A stretch of DNA of 45,125 nucleotides from positions 1-45,125 of IMG/VR virus record IMGVR_UViG_3300014166_000004; one strand, given 5' to 3'. A model generated the notes under the pieces. It was not told where the DNA came from. It did not search any database and saw only the letters and a program-made list of their open reading frames with translations. Both the position numbers and the translations under genes were made by a program. Position 1 is the stretch's first letter. Each line of letters starts with the position of its first letter. This document shows, piece after piece, positions 1-6,041 of this stretch. Origin of the DNA: a virus.

Positions 1-123
1 TCGCCGGCGACGGTTCGCGGCGGCCCTTGAGGAGATCGGAGAGATAGGCGCCGGAGATCTCGAGCGCGTCGGCCGCGGCGCCCTGCGTCGGGTGTTTCGC
101 GACGAACGCCTGGAGGCGCGCGA
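1..123. repeat. Left copy of the 123-bp terminal repeat
   Basis: Identical to 45003-45125; see that entry. The unique genome length would be about 45,002 bp. Confidence 0.9.
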
Positions 124-142
124 TCGGATCGATTTCCTTCAT
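1..142 (-). CDS. Small Cro/CI-like HTH regulator (N-terminal part; gene cut by the window ends)
   Basis: This is the first 47 codons of a 62-residue protein that begins MKEIDPIARLQAF and runs off the left end. The rest is at the right end (44956-45125) because the first 123 bases of the window are repeated there. Residues of about 18-42 (TQGAAADALEISGAYLSDLLKG) read as a helix-turn-helix of the Cro/C1 or YdaS-like type: a helix, a Gly-containing turn and a recognition helix. Its ATG overlaps the stop of the preceding gene (ATGA), so translation is probably coupled. It lies three genes behind an operator-like palindrome at 479-498, which it may bind; that link is inference. HTH call fairly sure, exact role unknown. 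Confidence 0.8.
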   Translation of the reverse strand, partial: MKEIDPIARLQAFVAKHPTQGAAADALEISGAYLSDLLKGRREPSPA

Positions 143-279
143 GCGAGCACCTCGACGAGCTCGATCGTCCAATCGTCGAGCGCGTAGCCGAACGCGAGCG
201 CCGTGAGCGTCGCGGCCGTCATGCTCTCGAATCCGCCGACGTCGCCGAGCGTCCGGTGCCGGATCGTGTATTCGGTCAT
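139..279 (-). CDS. Small hypothetical protein (46 aa)
   Basis: The protein begins MTEYTIRHRTLGDVGGFES and ends DDWTIELVEVLA. It has no recognisable domain; mixed alpha/beta character, acidic C-terminus. The start codon overlaps the stop of the upstream 64-residue gene (ATGA), and its own stop overlaps the start of the HTH gene (ATGA). It therefore sits inside a tightly coupled three-gene unit that also encodes the likely regulator. Reading frame support is the coupling and the sensible composition; function unknown. Confidence 0.6.
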   Translation of the reverse strand: MTEYTIRHRTLGDVGGFESMTAATLTALAFGYALDDWTIELVEVLA

Positions 280-470
280 GCTGCCCTCCGCGCCATCATG
301 CGCGCTGTGATCCGCGAGTTGATTTCGTCGATCCGATCGGCGCCGGCGGGAACCGGGCGGAACGGGATCCGCGCGTTCTCGATCGCCTCGCGCCGGAACC
401 GCTCGACGAGCGCCGCGGCGGCGTCGACGTTGGTATCCCAAGGGCCGGCGGGCCGTTCGGTTGTCTGCAT
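276..470 (-). CDS. Small hypothetical protein, first gene of the early operon (64 aa)
   Basis: Protein MQTTERPAGPWDTNVDAA... with a predicted helical middle (AAALVERFRREAIENAR) and basic C-terminus (MMARRAA). It resembles no family I know. It is the first gene after the promoter/operator at 471-507. The ATG lies only about 3 to 10 nt from where transcription should begin, and no Shine-Dalgarno sequence precedes it, so the mRNA may be leaderless. The stop overlaps the next start (ATGA). No better start codon with a ribosome site is visible further in. Confidence 0.6.
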   Translation of the reverse strand: MQTTERPAGPWDTNVDAAAALVERFRREAIENARIPFRPVPAGADRIDEINSRITARMMARRAA

Positions 471-507
471 GGGCTATACGTTAGCGGATACGCTAACGCG
501 CTGTCAA
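471..507 (-). promoter_or_regulatory. Promoter with overlapping operator for the main (early) operon
   Basis: On the minus strand a consensus -35 box TTGACA lies at 507-502. The spacer contains the inverted repeat CGTTAGCG-tatc-CGCTAACG (498-479). A weak -10 (TAACGT, 18-bp spacing, 483-478) overlaps its distal arm. Placing a perfect palindrome between -35 and -10 is the classic layout for repression by a dimeric HTH protein, and a Cro-like gene is encoded two genes downstream. The -10 is poor, so the exact start site is uncertain. Confidence 0.6.
479..498. repeat. Perfect 8-bp inverted repeat, operator candidate
   Basis: Arms CGTTAGCG and CGCTAACG separated by GATA. I see no second copy in the window. 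It overlaps the only near-consensus promoter seen and is therefore best read as the binding site of a repressor, possibly the small HTH protein encoded across the window junction. Confidence 0.6.
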
Positions 508-548
508 GTGAGGGTAAAACAGGCGGGAAAACGCGCGATCGTGAGGAC

Positions 549-579
549 GGCGCCGGCGAGGAGCTCCCCCGCCGGCGCC
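549..579 (-). terminator. G+C hairpin at the end of the late operon
   Basis: Arms GGCGCCGGCG (549-558) and CGCCGGCGCC (570-579) form a perfect 10-bp stem with an 11-nt loop, 14 bases beyond the stop codon of the last late gene (593). There is only a short T run (TTTT) some 25 nt further on, so it would be an imperfect intrinsic terminator. It separates the end of the late region from the early promoter. Confidence 0.5.
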
Positions 580-592
580 AGGCGTGAACGTG

Positions 593-1117
593 CTAGGTGT
601 TCTCAGACGACGGCGCGTTGCCGTCAGTCGCGCCGGCGGAACCCGGCGCGGGCGGGAGGTTGTCGCTCGAGCCGTGCCCGTGCGACGCGCGGCCGCCGCC
701 GAGATCGCTCGAGCGCGGCGCGGTGTCGACGCCGGGAACGGAACCCGGCGCGGTGCCGGCCGCCGGCGAGGAGCTCGAGGAGCTCACGAGGCCGGCGCTC
801 GTCGGCTTCGCGCCCTGCACGACGTGAACGGCATCGATCACGGTATCGATCCCCTTCGACGCGATCGACGTGACGGTCGCGGGATCGAGCCCCTTGAGCC
901 CGGCATCGTGCGCGACGCCGGCGCCGATCCCGATCGTGTTGAGCACGTGCTGCTTTTTCTCCGCGCCGCTCGCGCCCTTGATCGCTTCCGCTTCCTTGAT
1001 CCCGGCGACGATCTTCGGAACGAACGGAGCGATCTTGTCGCCGCCCGGTACCACGGCGAGCACGGCCGGGCCCAGGCGATCGACGATTTCGACGAAACGA
1101 TCCAGATGGAACTTCAT
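593..1117 (-). CDS. Hypothetical protein with Ser/Pro/Gly-rich tail (174 aa)
   Basis: Residues 1 to about 105 are ordinary folded sequence (MKFHLDRFVEIVDRLGPAVLAVVPGGDKIAPFVPKIV... KKQHVLNTIGIGAGVAHDAG). From about 108 on the chain is low complexity: a run of six Ser, then Pro, Ala, Gly and Ser. The N-terminal half, with repeated small hydrophobic stretches and a KKQHVLN motif, vaguely recalls phage LL-H-type holins, but I cannot confirm this. The start has AGGAGG 11 nt upstream. It is the last gene before the terminator hairpin, downstream of a DNA methyltransferase. Confidence 0.65.
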   Translation of the reverse strand: MKFHLDRFVEIVDRLGPAVLAVVPGGDKIAPFVPKIVAGIKEAEAIKGASGAEKKQHVLNTIGIGAGVAHDAGLKGLDPATVTSIASKGIDTVIDAVHVVQGAKPTSAGLVSSSSSSPAAGTAPGSVPGVDTAPRSSDLGGGRASHGHGSSDNLPPAPGSAGATDGNAPSSENT

Positions 1118-1158
1118 ACGGTTCGGTGCCTCCTGAGCGAATGATACGCGATCGCCCC

Positions 1159-2001
1159 TCAGTCGAGGATCTGGAGTTGCACGCCGGCGCCGACGTCGGG
1201 AGTCCGCTCGACGGCGGCCGGCGGCGCCTGGCCGTCCTCGAGCTCCTCGAGCTCCTCGAGCGAGAGGCCCGGGAGCATCCCCTGGGAGAGCCGGCGCGCC
1301 GCGATCTCACACTGGCGCTCGTCGACGTCGACGCCGATCGCGCGGAGCCCGCGGCGCTTCGCGACGACGAGCGTCGAGCCGGAGCCCATGAACGGATCGA
1401 CGACGAGCGCGCCGGCGGGAACGTTCGCCATCGCCCATTCCATGACGGGGAGCGGTTTCTCCGCGAGGTGATGGCGCTTTGAAACCGGCGGCGGCGAGTA
1501 CTCGAATGCGCCGGCAGGATAGTTGCCGTTTTCAACGATCGGACCATTCGAGGCCCACGGGAGAAACTCACACGCGCTCGAGAACCCGCCGTCGCGCGGC
1601 CGGCCGAACTTCTTACTCCACACGCCGACGCCGCGCCATACCCAACCGCCGGCTTGGATCGCGTCGCTGATCGTCGGGAGTTGCCGCCAGTCGATGAACG
1701 TCGCGAACGTCGCGCCCTCGATCGACGCGCGCCAGGCGGCCGCCATCCAGAGCGAGCACCATGCCAGGAACGCCCGCTGATCCCGGTTGTCGCCGGTGAA
1801 CCCGATCCCCTGCTGCTGACTGCTATCGGAGCTCGCGTACTTGCTGAGCGTCGACGCCATCCGATCGCCGCGGAACGCGCCGCCGCTCGAGTACGGCACG
1901 TCGGTTACGAACGCGCCGACGCCCTCGAGCTCGTGTAACACCTCGAAACAGTCGGCCCGGTAGATCGTGATCCCGTCCTGCTGGTAGTAGGGCGGCCTCA
2001 T
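1159..2001 (-). CDS. DNA methyltransferase, beta-class (N4-cytosine/N6-adenine)
   Basis: A 280-residue SAM-dependent DNA methyltransferase. The catalytic motif is DVPY at 34-37 (a variant of DPPY). The SAM-binding motif DPFMGSGST is near residues 202-210 and is followed by GVDVDERQCEIAARRL. Catalytic motif before SAM motif is the beta-class order of N4/N6 amino-methyltransferases (N6_N4_Mtase family). The target-recognition part lies between. The C-terminal tail (EELEELED...) is acidic. No restriction endonuclease is next to it, so it probably protects phage DNA from host restriction. The ATG at 2001 overlaps the stop of a small membrane protein gene (ATGA); a longer in-frame start upstream would add only Arg/Pro-rich shadow sequence. 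Confidence 0.88.
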   Translation of the reverse strand: MRPPYYQQDGITIYRADCFEVLHELEGVGAFVTDVPYSSGGAFRGDRMASTLSKYASSDSSQQQGIGFTGDNRDQRAFLAWCSLWMAAAWRASIEGATFATFIDWRQLPTISDAIQAGGWVWRGVGVWSKKFGRPRDGGFSSACEFLPWASNGPIVENGNYPAGAFEYSPPPVSKRHHLAEKPLPVMEWAMANVPAGALVVDPFMGSGSTLVVAKRRGLRAIGVDVDERQCEIAARRLSQGMLPGLSLEELEELEDGQAPPAAVERTPDVGAGVQLQILD

Positions 2002-2105
2002 TCGCCCTCGCGGCGGGCGGCCAGGACGCCGACGACGCCGGCGACGAGGCCGGCCAGGAGGATCAGCGGGAACCCCAGGATCAGGCGGATCCGCGTGGTG
2101 AGCAT
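1998..2105 (-). CDS. Small single-pass membrane protein (35 aa)
   Basis: The peptide is MLTTRIRLILGFPLILLAG followed by LVAGVVGVLAARREGE. Residues 5-29 are one hydrophobic segment, with basic and acidic residues after it. It is coupled to the methyltransferase by an ATGA overlap. No good Shine-Dalgarno site precedes the ATG, and an in-frame TGA lies just upstream, so the start is fixed but expression is uncertain. It could be a small holin or membrane anchor; no family recognised. Confidence 0.5.
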   Translation of the reverse strand: MLTTRIRLILGFPLILLAGLVAGVVGVLAARREGE

Positions 2106-2171
2106 GGGAGGAGGGTATCACGGGCCCCAGGCGGCCCAGGCGGGCCGGGCCGGCGCCGGCGAGCGGTAGCG

Positions 2172-2202
2172 GCCGCCAGGAACGCCGGCGCGTCCTGGCG
2201 GC
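2172..2202 (-). terminator. Hairpin after the glycoside-hydrolase-like gene
   Basis: Perfect 9-bp stem GCCGCCAGG (2172-2180) and CCTGGCGGC (2194-2202) with a 13-nt loop, starting 12 nt beyond the stop codon at 2215. No T run follows, so termination would be partial or protein-assisted; the rest of 2106-2214 is G+C-rich with further short self-complementary runs. Confidence 0.35.
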
Positions 2203-2214
2203 CCCTGGCGGGCC

Positions 2215-3504
2215 CTAGCGGCGCCCGTGAATGACGTACGCGACGTCGGCCGTGAGCCCGCCGCCCGGGAGCTCGAGGACGTCGCCGGCGCCGTAGCTCC
2301 GATCGGTGAACCCGGGGAGCGGGTTCCGGGTGATCGGATCGTAGACCGTGACGCCGTTGAGCGCGTACGACGCCTTGAGCCGCACGACGCCGCGAACGCC
2401 GCACGGCAATTGGATCACGCGGCCGTCGCCGGCGAGCGCGGAATAGGCTTTGTTTACTCCGTCGCCGGTGTCGCCCTCCCAATGGTTGTGCGGTTGAAAC
2501 GGCGCGACGGGGTTCGGCGCCTGCCATTGCGTGTTCGCGAACTGCCAATTCGGGAGGCCGGCCGGCAGGATCGCCGCGATGCCTTGAACGGCGTCGACGA
2601 TCGCGTCGATGTTGTCGATCTCCCAAAAATTCGGCGGCCGCGGCGCGCCGGAGCTCGAGGGCCGGCCGTCGCCGTATACGCCGGTGCCCGTGTGGAGCGT
2701 GAAGATCGGCGCGCCGCAAATGATCGCGACCGCTCGCTTCATTGCCAGGCGGAGCGGATCCGTGAGCACCGATCCGCTCGAGCCCGGGCCCGGGCCCTCC
2801 CAATCGGCGCCGACGAGCCCGCGATCGTCGATGAAGTCTTTCGCCTGGCGAACGTCGCGCCATCCGTGATCGGCCGGGTTCCGCTCCGTGTTGCGGATGA
2901 ACACCTTCACGCCGGCGGCGGCCGCGGCCGCGTGGAGTTGCTCCGCCTCCGCCTCGCTGCCCGGCGTCGAGAACGCGAGGAGGTTCCGGATCAGCGGATC
3001 GATCTCGCGCGCCATCGCCTCGAGCGTCGAGAGCGGATCGCCGCCGTTGCTGTATTCGTTCTGCATCTCGACGATCAGCACCTTGTGCTCGCGGCCGTCG
3101 ACGATCACGCCGCCGACGTCGCGCGCCAGGCGCCGGAGATCGTAGCCGGTGCCCTTGCCGCTGAGCGTGATCCCGCTCCGGAGTCCGAGCGACCACGAGA
3201 GATCGAGATCGCGCGCGATCGCGCCCAGGTGATCGGGGAACGTCGCCGGGTTGATCTCGAGCGGCGGATTCCATGCGACCTCATAGAGCGGCCGCTTGTA
3301 GTCGAACCCCTTCCGCGCCGCCCATTCGAGGTTCGCGCGGTAGCGATCGGGTTCGTTCCGCGCGCCTTGAAGCGACCACATGAACGTCAATCCGAGCGGG
3401 TACCACTCGCCGCCGTCGTCGTGAATCGCGCGGCCGTTCGCGGCGGGAACGCCGGCGCGCGGGCCGCCGCCGCCGCCGCCGCCGATCTTGTGATGGGTTC
3501 TCAC
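2215..3504 (-). CDS. Glycoside-hydrolase-like (TIM-barrel) protein, putative surface-glycan hydrolase
   Basis: A 429-residue protein starting at a GTG that overlaps the upstream stop (GTGA). After a Gly-rich linker (residues 8-14, seven glycines) comes WYPLGLTFMWSLQGARNE, then alternating helices and strands typical of a (beta/alpha)8 barrel. VEMQNE at 145-150 resembles the strand-4 Asn-Glu acid/base pair of clan GH-A glycosidases. The C-terminal ~80 residues look like a small beta-sandwich (GRVIQLPCGVRGVVRLKASY... ADVAYVIHGRR), as in many GH-A enzymes. It stands in the tail/host-contact region beside a second large protein and a lytic transglycosylase, suggesting a virion-borne or late enzyme attacking host polysaccharide. 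Family assignment is by pattern only. Confidence 0.65.
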   Translation of the reverse strand: MRTHHKIGGGGGGGPRAGVPAANGRAIHDDGGEWYPLGLTFMWSLQGARNEPDRYRANLEWAARKGFDYKRPLYEVAWNPPLEINPATFPDHLGAIARDLDLSWSLGLRSGITLSGKGTGYDLRRLARDVGGVIVDGREHKVLIVEMQNEYSNGGDPLSTLEAMAREIDPLIRNLLAFSTPGSEAEAEQLHAAAAAAGVKVFIRNTERNPADHGWRDVRQAKDFIDDRGLVGADWEGPGPGSSGSVLTDPLRLAMKRAVAIICGAPIFTLHTGTGVYGDGRPSSSGAPRPPNFWEIDNIDAIVDAVQGIAAILPAGLPNWQFANTQWQAPNPVAPFQPHNHWEGDTGDGVNKAYSALAGDGRVIQLPCGVRGVVRLKASYALNGVTVYDPITRNPLPGFTDRSYGAGDVLELPGGGLTADVAYVIHGRR

Positions 3505-3944
3505 GAAATCACCTCGACGGCGAGCGGGAACCCGAAAAACTTGTGCCCGGGCCCGTCCGGGTGGTTTTCGTCCGTCGTCTGCTCGACCTGCGCTTCGATC
3601 GCGCCGTTCTCGTTTCCGTCGTAGACGCGCCACTGCTCGAGCTCGCCGGCGTCGGTGTTCCCCGTCGGTTTGTGGTACCCCTGCTTATCGAGGCCCGCGG
3701 AGTACTGCCCCGCGTCGGCGCCGGCGAGCGCGTCGGCCTCGACGTTCGTGAACGTGTAGCGGTTCGACGGGAGCTTGTGAGCGCGATACTTCGCGGCGCT
3801 CGAGTCCTGGCCGACGTAGAGCACGCCGCGCCACTCCGACGGTTTCCCGTCGAGCGTTCCCCAAATGCCGGTACCGGGCGCGTCGGGCGCGATCACTTTG
3901 CCGCCGGCGCCGCGGAGCCGTACGATCTTGCCGTCGATTTCCAT
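3501..3944 (-). other. Possible separately translated C-terminal domain (nested start)
   Basis: Met504 of the 650-residue protein (ATG at 3944) is preceded by AAGGAA at a spacing of 8 nt and by a Pro-rich linker. It would give a free 147-residue product starting MEIDGKIVRLRGAGGKV. The frame is open across the junction, so both a long fusion and a short product are possible. Confidence 0.4.
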
Positions 3945-5453
3945 GGTTAGTTTCCTTTCGTGTGAGCGGAACGGTTTCGGAGGTTTCGGAGGATCGATCG
4001 GAGGATCGGACGGGATCGGCGTGAGCGTCGCGGCGCCGGCGGCCGCGGCCGCGGCGACGAGGTTGTCGAACGCCTGGCGGAGCTCCGGATGCGCGACGAT
4101 GCCGTTCGCCCGATCGTACGCGAACGGCGCGACGATCTTGATCCACGTCGACAGGTTCGCGATCTCGTCGATCCGCTCGAGCGCCTCGAGCACCTCGCCG
4201 ACGGTCCAGAGCTCGTTCGGCGGCGCGCCGCCCTGGCAGTAGAACATCGGGATCACGCCGCAATCGCGCGGCCATTGCGCCAGGTACGATCGGGATTGCC
4301 GCTCCCATCGTGCGAACGTCGCCGCGAGCGGTTCGCCCTTCACGCGATAGAGCTCCCACAGCACGAGATCGTACGAACGGAGCACGCCGGCCGGGATCGT
4401 CCAGTCGCTCTCGCCGTCATGCGCCAGGAGGAGCCGGCCGGCCGGGAGCGGCGACGGCGGCGTCGGGTTCTCCGTGTAGGTGCCGAGCGTAAAGAGATCG
4501 GGCCGGCCGGAGCCCGCCGCCTTGAACGGGTACACGCTGATCGGATGCGTGAACCGGAACGTCGGGATCGGCGTCGGCGCCGGCGGGTTGATCTCCTCGA
4601 TCGGCGTGAGCGTGAACGTCCGCGGCGCGCCGCCAGGCCAGAACGGGAGCGGCGTCGCGGCGCCCGTGAGGACGTCGAGATCGTATCCCCATATGTCGCC
4701 GGCGCCCTCGCCCTCCGTCCTCGAGATCGCGATCCGGATCGTGTTCGCGCCGACGGCGGCGATCGCGTGCCATCCGTCGCCGACGGGGAGGATCGGGAAC
4801 GCGCGCGCGGCCGACTTGAACGGATGGAGCACGATCCCCTTCGCGCCGGAGTAGTAGCAGATCCACCATTGCCCGCCGGCGAACGCCGCCTGGGGTTTCC
4901 AGATCCCGCCGTCGGTAATGTAGGCCGGCGCCGGCAGGTTCGCGACGCGGACGACGAACCCTTCGATCCAGATCGCGCGCCTCGAGCCGAGGAGTTGTAA
5001 CGCGCCGGCGTGCCCGGGCGAGATCTCCCACTCGTCGCCGGCGAGCTCGCGGACGATGGACGGCCCGTTCGATTGGTACGACGGTTTGTAGCAGATCGCG
5101 CCGTCGGGCCCGACGCCGAGCAGGCCGGCGTCGAGGAGCCGGATCCCCGTCGTCGTGTAGAGCCCGCGCTCCGGCCCTCGAGCGCCGAGCCACGCGGCGA
5201 CGACGCCGCCGCCGGCGTATGCGGTGTTCGCCGACGTCACGAGCCCGCCGCCGAAATCCACGCGCGCGATCGCGCCGGTGCGCTTGTCGTACGTCGACAC
5301 GATCCAACCGTCGGCGCCGTTCGCGAACACGGCCCGATCGGGATCACGCCATCCGCCGGCGCCGCCTGGCGAGAATGCACGGTTGTTGATCGACGCGTTC
5401 CCGCCGCCGACGCCGTGCTCGACGTCGCCGCTTTCCGGTTCTATGAACGGCAT
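3501..5453 (-). CDS. Large putative tail-fibre/host-interaction protein (beta-propeller-like plus TIM-barrel-like)
   Basis: A 650-residue protein. Residues ~20-260 are beta-rich with repeated Gly-Trp and aromatic patterns (GADGWIVSTYD, GQWWICYYSG, GDGWHAIAAVG), suggesting a beta-propeller or similar sheet domain. Residues ~330-480 (RLLLAHDGES, YDLVLWELYRVKGEP, IPMFYCQGG, WIKIVAPFAYDRANG) look like a glycosidase-type barrel fragment. A Pro-rich hinge at ~485-495 leads to a C-terminal domain from Met504, which has its own ribosome-binding site. It is preceded by the transglycosylase gene and overlaps the glycosidase-like gene downstream. Probably a virion or late host-surface protein; exact role unknown. 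Confidence 0.6.
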   Translation of the reverse strand: MPFIEPESGDVEHGVGGGNASINNRAFSPGGAGGWRDPDRAVFANGADGWIVSTYDKRTGAIARVDFGGGLVTSANTAYAGGGVVAAWLGARGPERGLYTTTGIRLLDAGLLGVGPDGAICYKPSYQSNGPSIVRELAGDEWEISPGHAGALQLLGSRRAIWIEGFVVRVANLPAPAYITDGGIWKPQAAFAGGQWWICYYSGAKGIVLHPFKSAARAFPILPVGDGWHAIAAVGANTIRIAISRTEGEGAGDIWGYDLDVLTGAATPLPFWPGGAPRTFTLTPIEEINPPAPTPIPTFRFTHPISVYPFKAAGSGRPDLFTLGTYTENPTPPSPLPAGRLLLAHDGESDWTIPAGVLRSYDLVLWELYRVKGEPLAATFARWERQSRSYLAQWPRDCGVIPMFYCQGGAPPNELWTVGEVLEALERIDEIANLSTWIKIVAPFAYDRANGIVAHPELRQAFDNLVAAAAAAGAATLTPIPSDPPIDPPKPPKPFRSHERKLTMEIDGKIVRLRGAGGKVIAPDAPGTGIWGTLDGKPSEWRGVLYVGQDSSAAKYRAHKLPSNRYTFTNVEADALAGADAGQYSAGLDKQGYHKPTGNTDAGELEQWRVYDGNENGAIEAQVEQTTDENHPDGPGHKFFGFPLAVEVIS

Positions 5454-5468
5454 CCGGCCGCCTTTCGC

Positions 5469-6041
5469 TTAGAGGGTTGAGCGGAGCCGCCGGTACCGCT
5501 CGAGAACCTGATCCGCGTATGCGACGTTGCGGAGCGGGCCCGCGGGCGAGTTGCCGGCGCGGCCGCCATTGTACGCGGCCAGGCCGGCGCGCGTAGCGGC
5601 CGCCTGGCGCCCGCCCTCGAGCCCGACATACAGGCCCGCGGCCCACTTGATGTTGGCGGCCAGGTGCGCGGCGCCGAGCGCGAGATTCGCGGCGGGATCA
5701 GTGCAGAGCGACGGGAGGTACTTCGCGCGGTATCCGAGCTCGCGCGCGACGGCGCCCATGATCTGAGTGAGGCCCCACGAGGCCATCTGGCCCCACCATT
5801 CGTTGTCGGGATCGCCGGCGAGCGCGGGGAAATCTTTCGGCGGGAACCTGGCGTCGAGCTCGTGATCGCTCACGCGTCGGAACGGTTGCCCCGTGCGGAC
5901 GTTCCACAAGTAGCGGTACCGCGGTTCGGGGTTCCACGCCGACGCGTCGTAATTCGATTCCTGCTCGACGAGGGCGGCCAGGAGCGGGAGCTCGAGGCCC
6001 TTCGCCGCGGCCGCCGTCTCGATCTCGCCGCGGAACTCCAT
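5469..6041 (-). CDS. Lytic transglycosylase (SLT-like endolysin or virion-associated lysin)
   Basis: A 190-residue protein of the soluble lytic transglycosylase/lysozyme-like fold, which cleaves the MurNAc-GlcNAc bond of peptidoglycan. LLAALVEQESNYDASAW carries the catalytic Glu28 in the ES pair. WGLTQIMGAVARELG matches the GLMQI motif, and AAHLAANIKWA... GLAAYNGG matches the AYN-G motif near the C-terminus. An insertion (PRYRYLWNVRTGQPFRRVSDHELDA) lies between the first two motifs, a form seen in phage transglycosylases. No signal peptide, so it would need the nearby holin-like protein or delivery on the tail. The ATG overlaps the upstream stop (TGATG). Confidence 0.88.
   Translation of the reverse strand: MEFRGEIETAAAAKGLELPLLAALVEQESNYDASAWNPEPRYRYLWNVRTGQPFRRVSDHELDARFPPKDFPALAGDPDNEWWGQMASWGLTQIMGAVARELGYRAKYLPSLCTDPAANLALGAAHLAANIKWAAGLYVGLEGGRQAAATRAGLAAYNGGRAGNSPAGPLRNVAYADQVLERYRRLRSTL

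Noticed and set aside
1230-1265. CTCGAGCTC tandem repeats
   Set aside because: They encode the acidic EELEELED tail of the methyltransferase; similar runs elsewhere encode Ser or Glu-Leu stretches.
2227-3624. Plus-strand open frame (465 codons) opposite the glycosidase-like gene
   Set aside because: Composition of a shadow frame and no plausible start signal.
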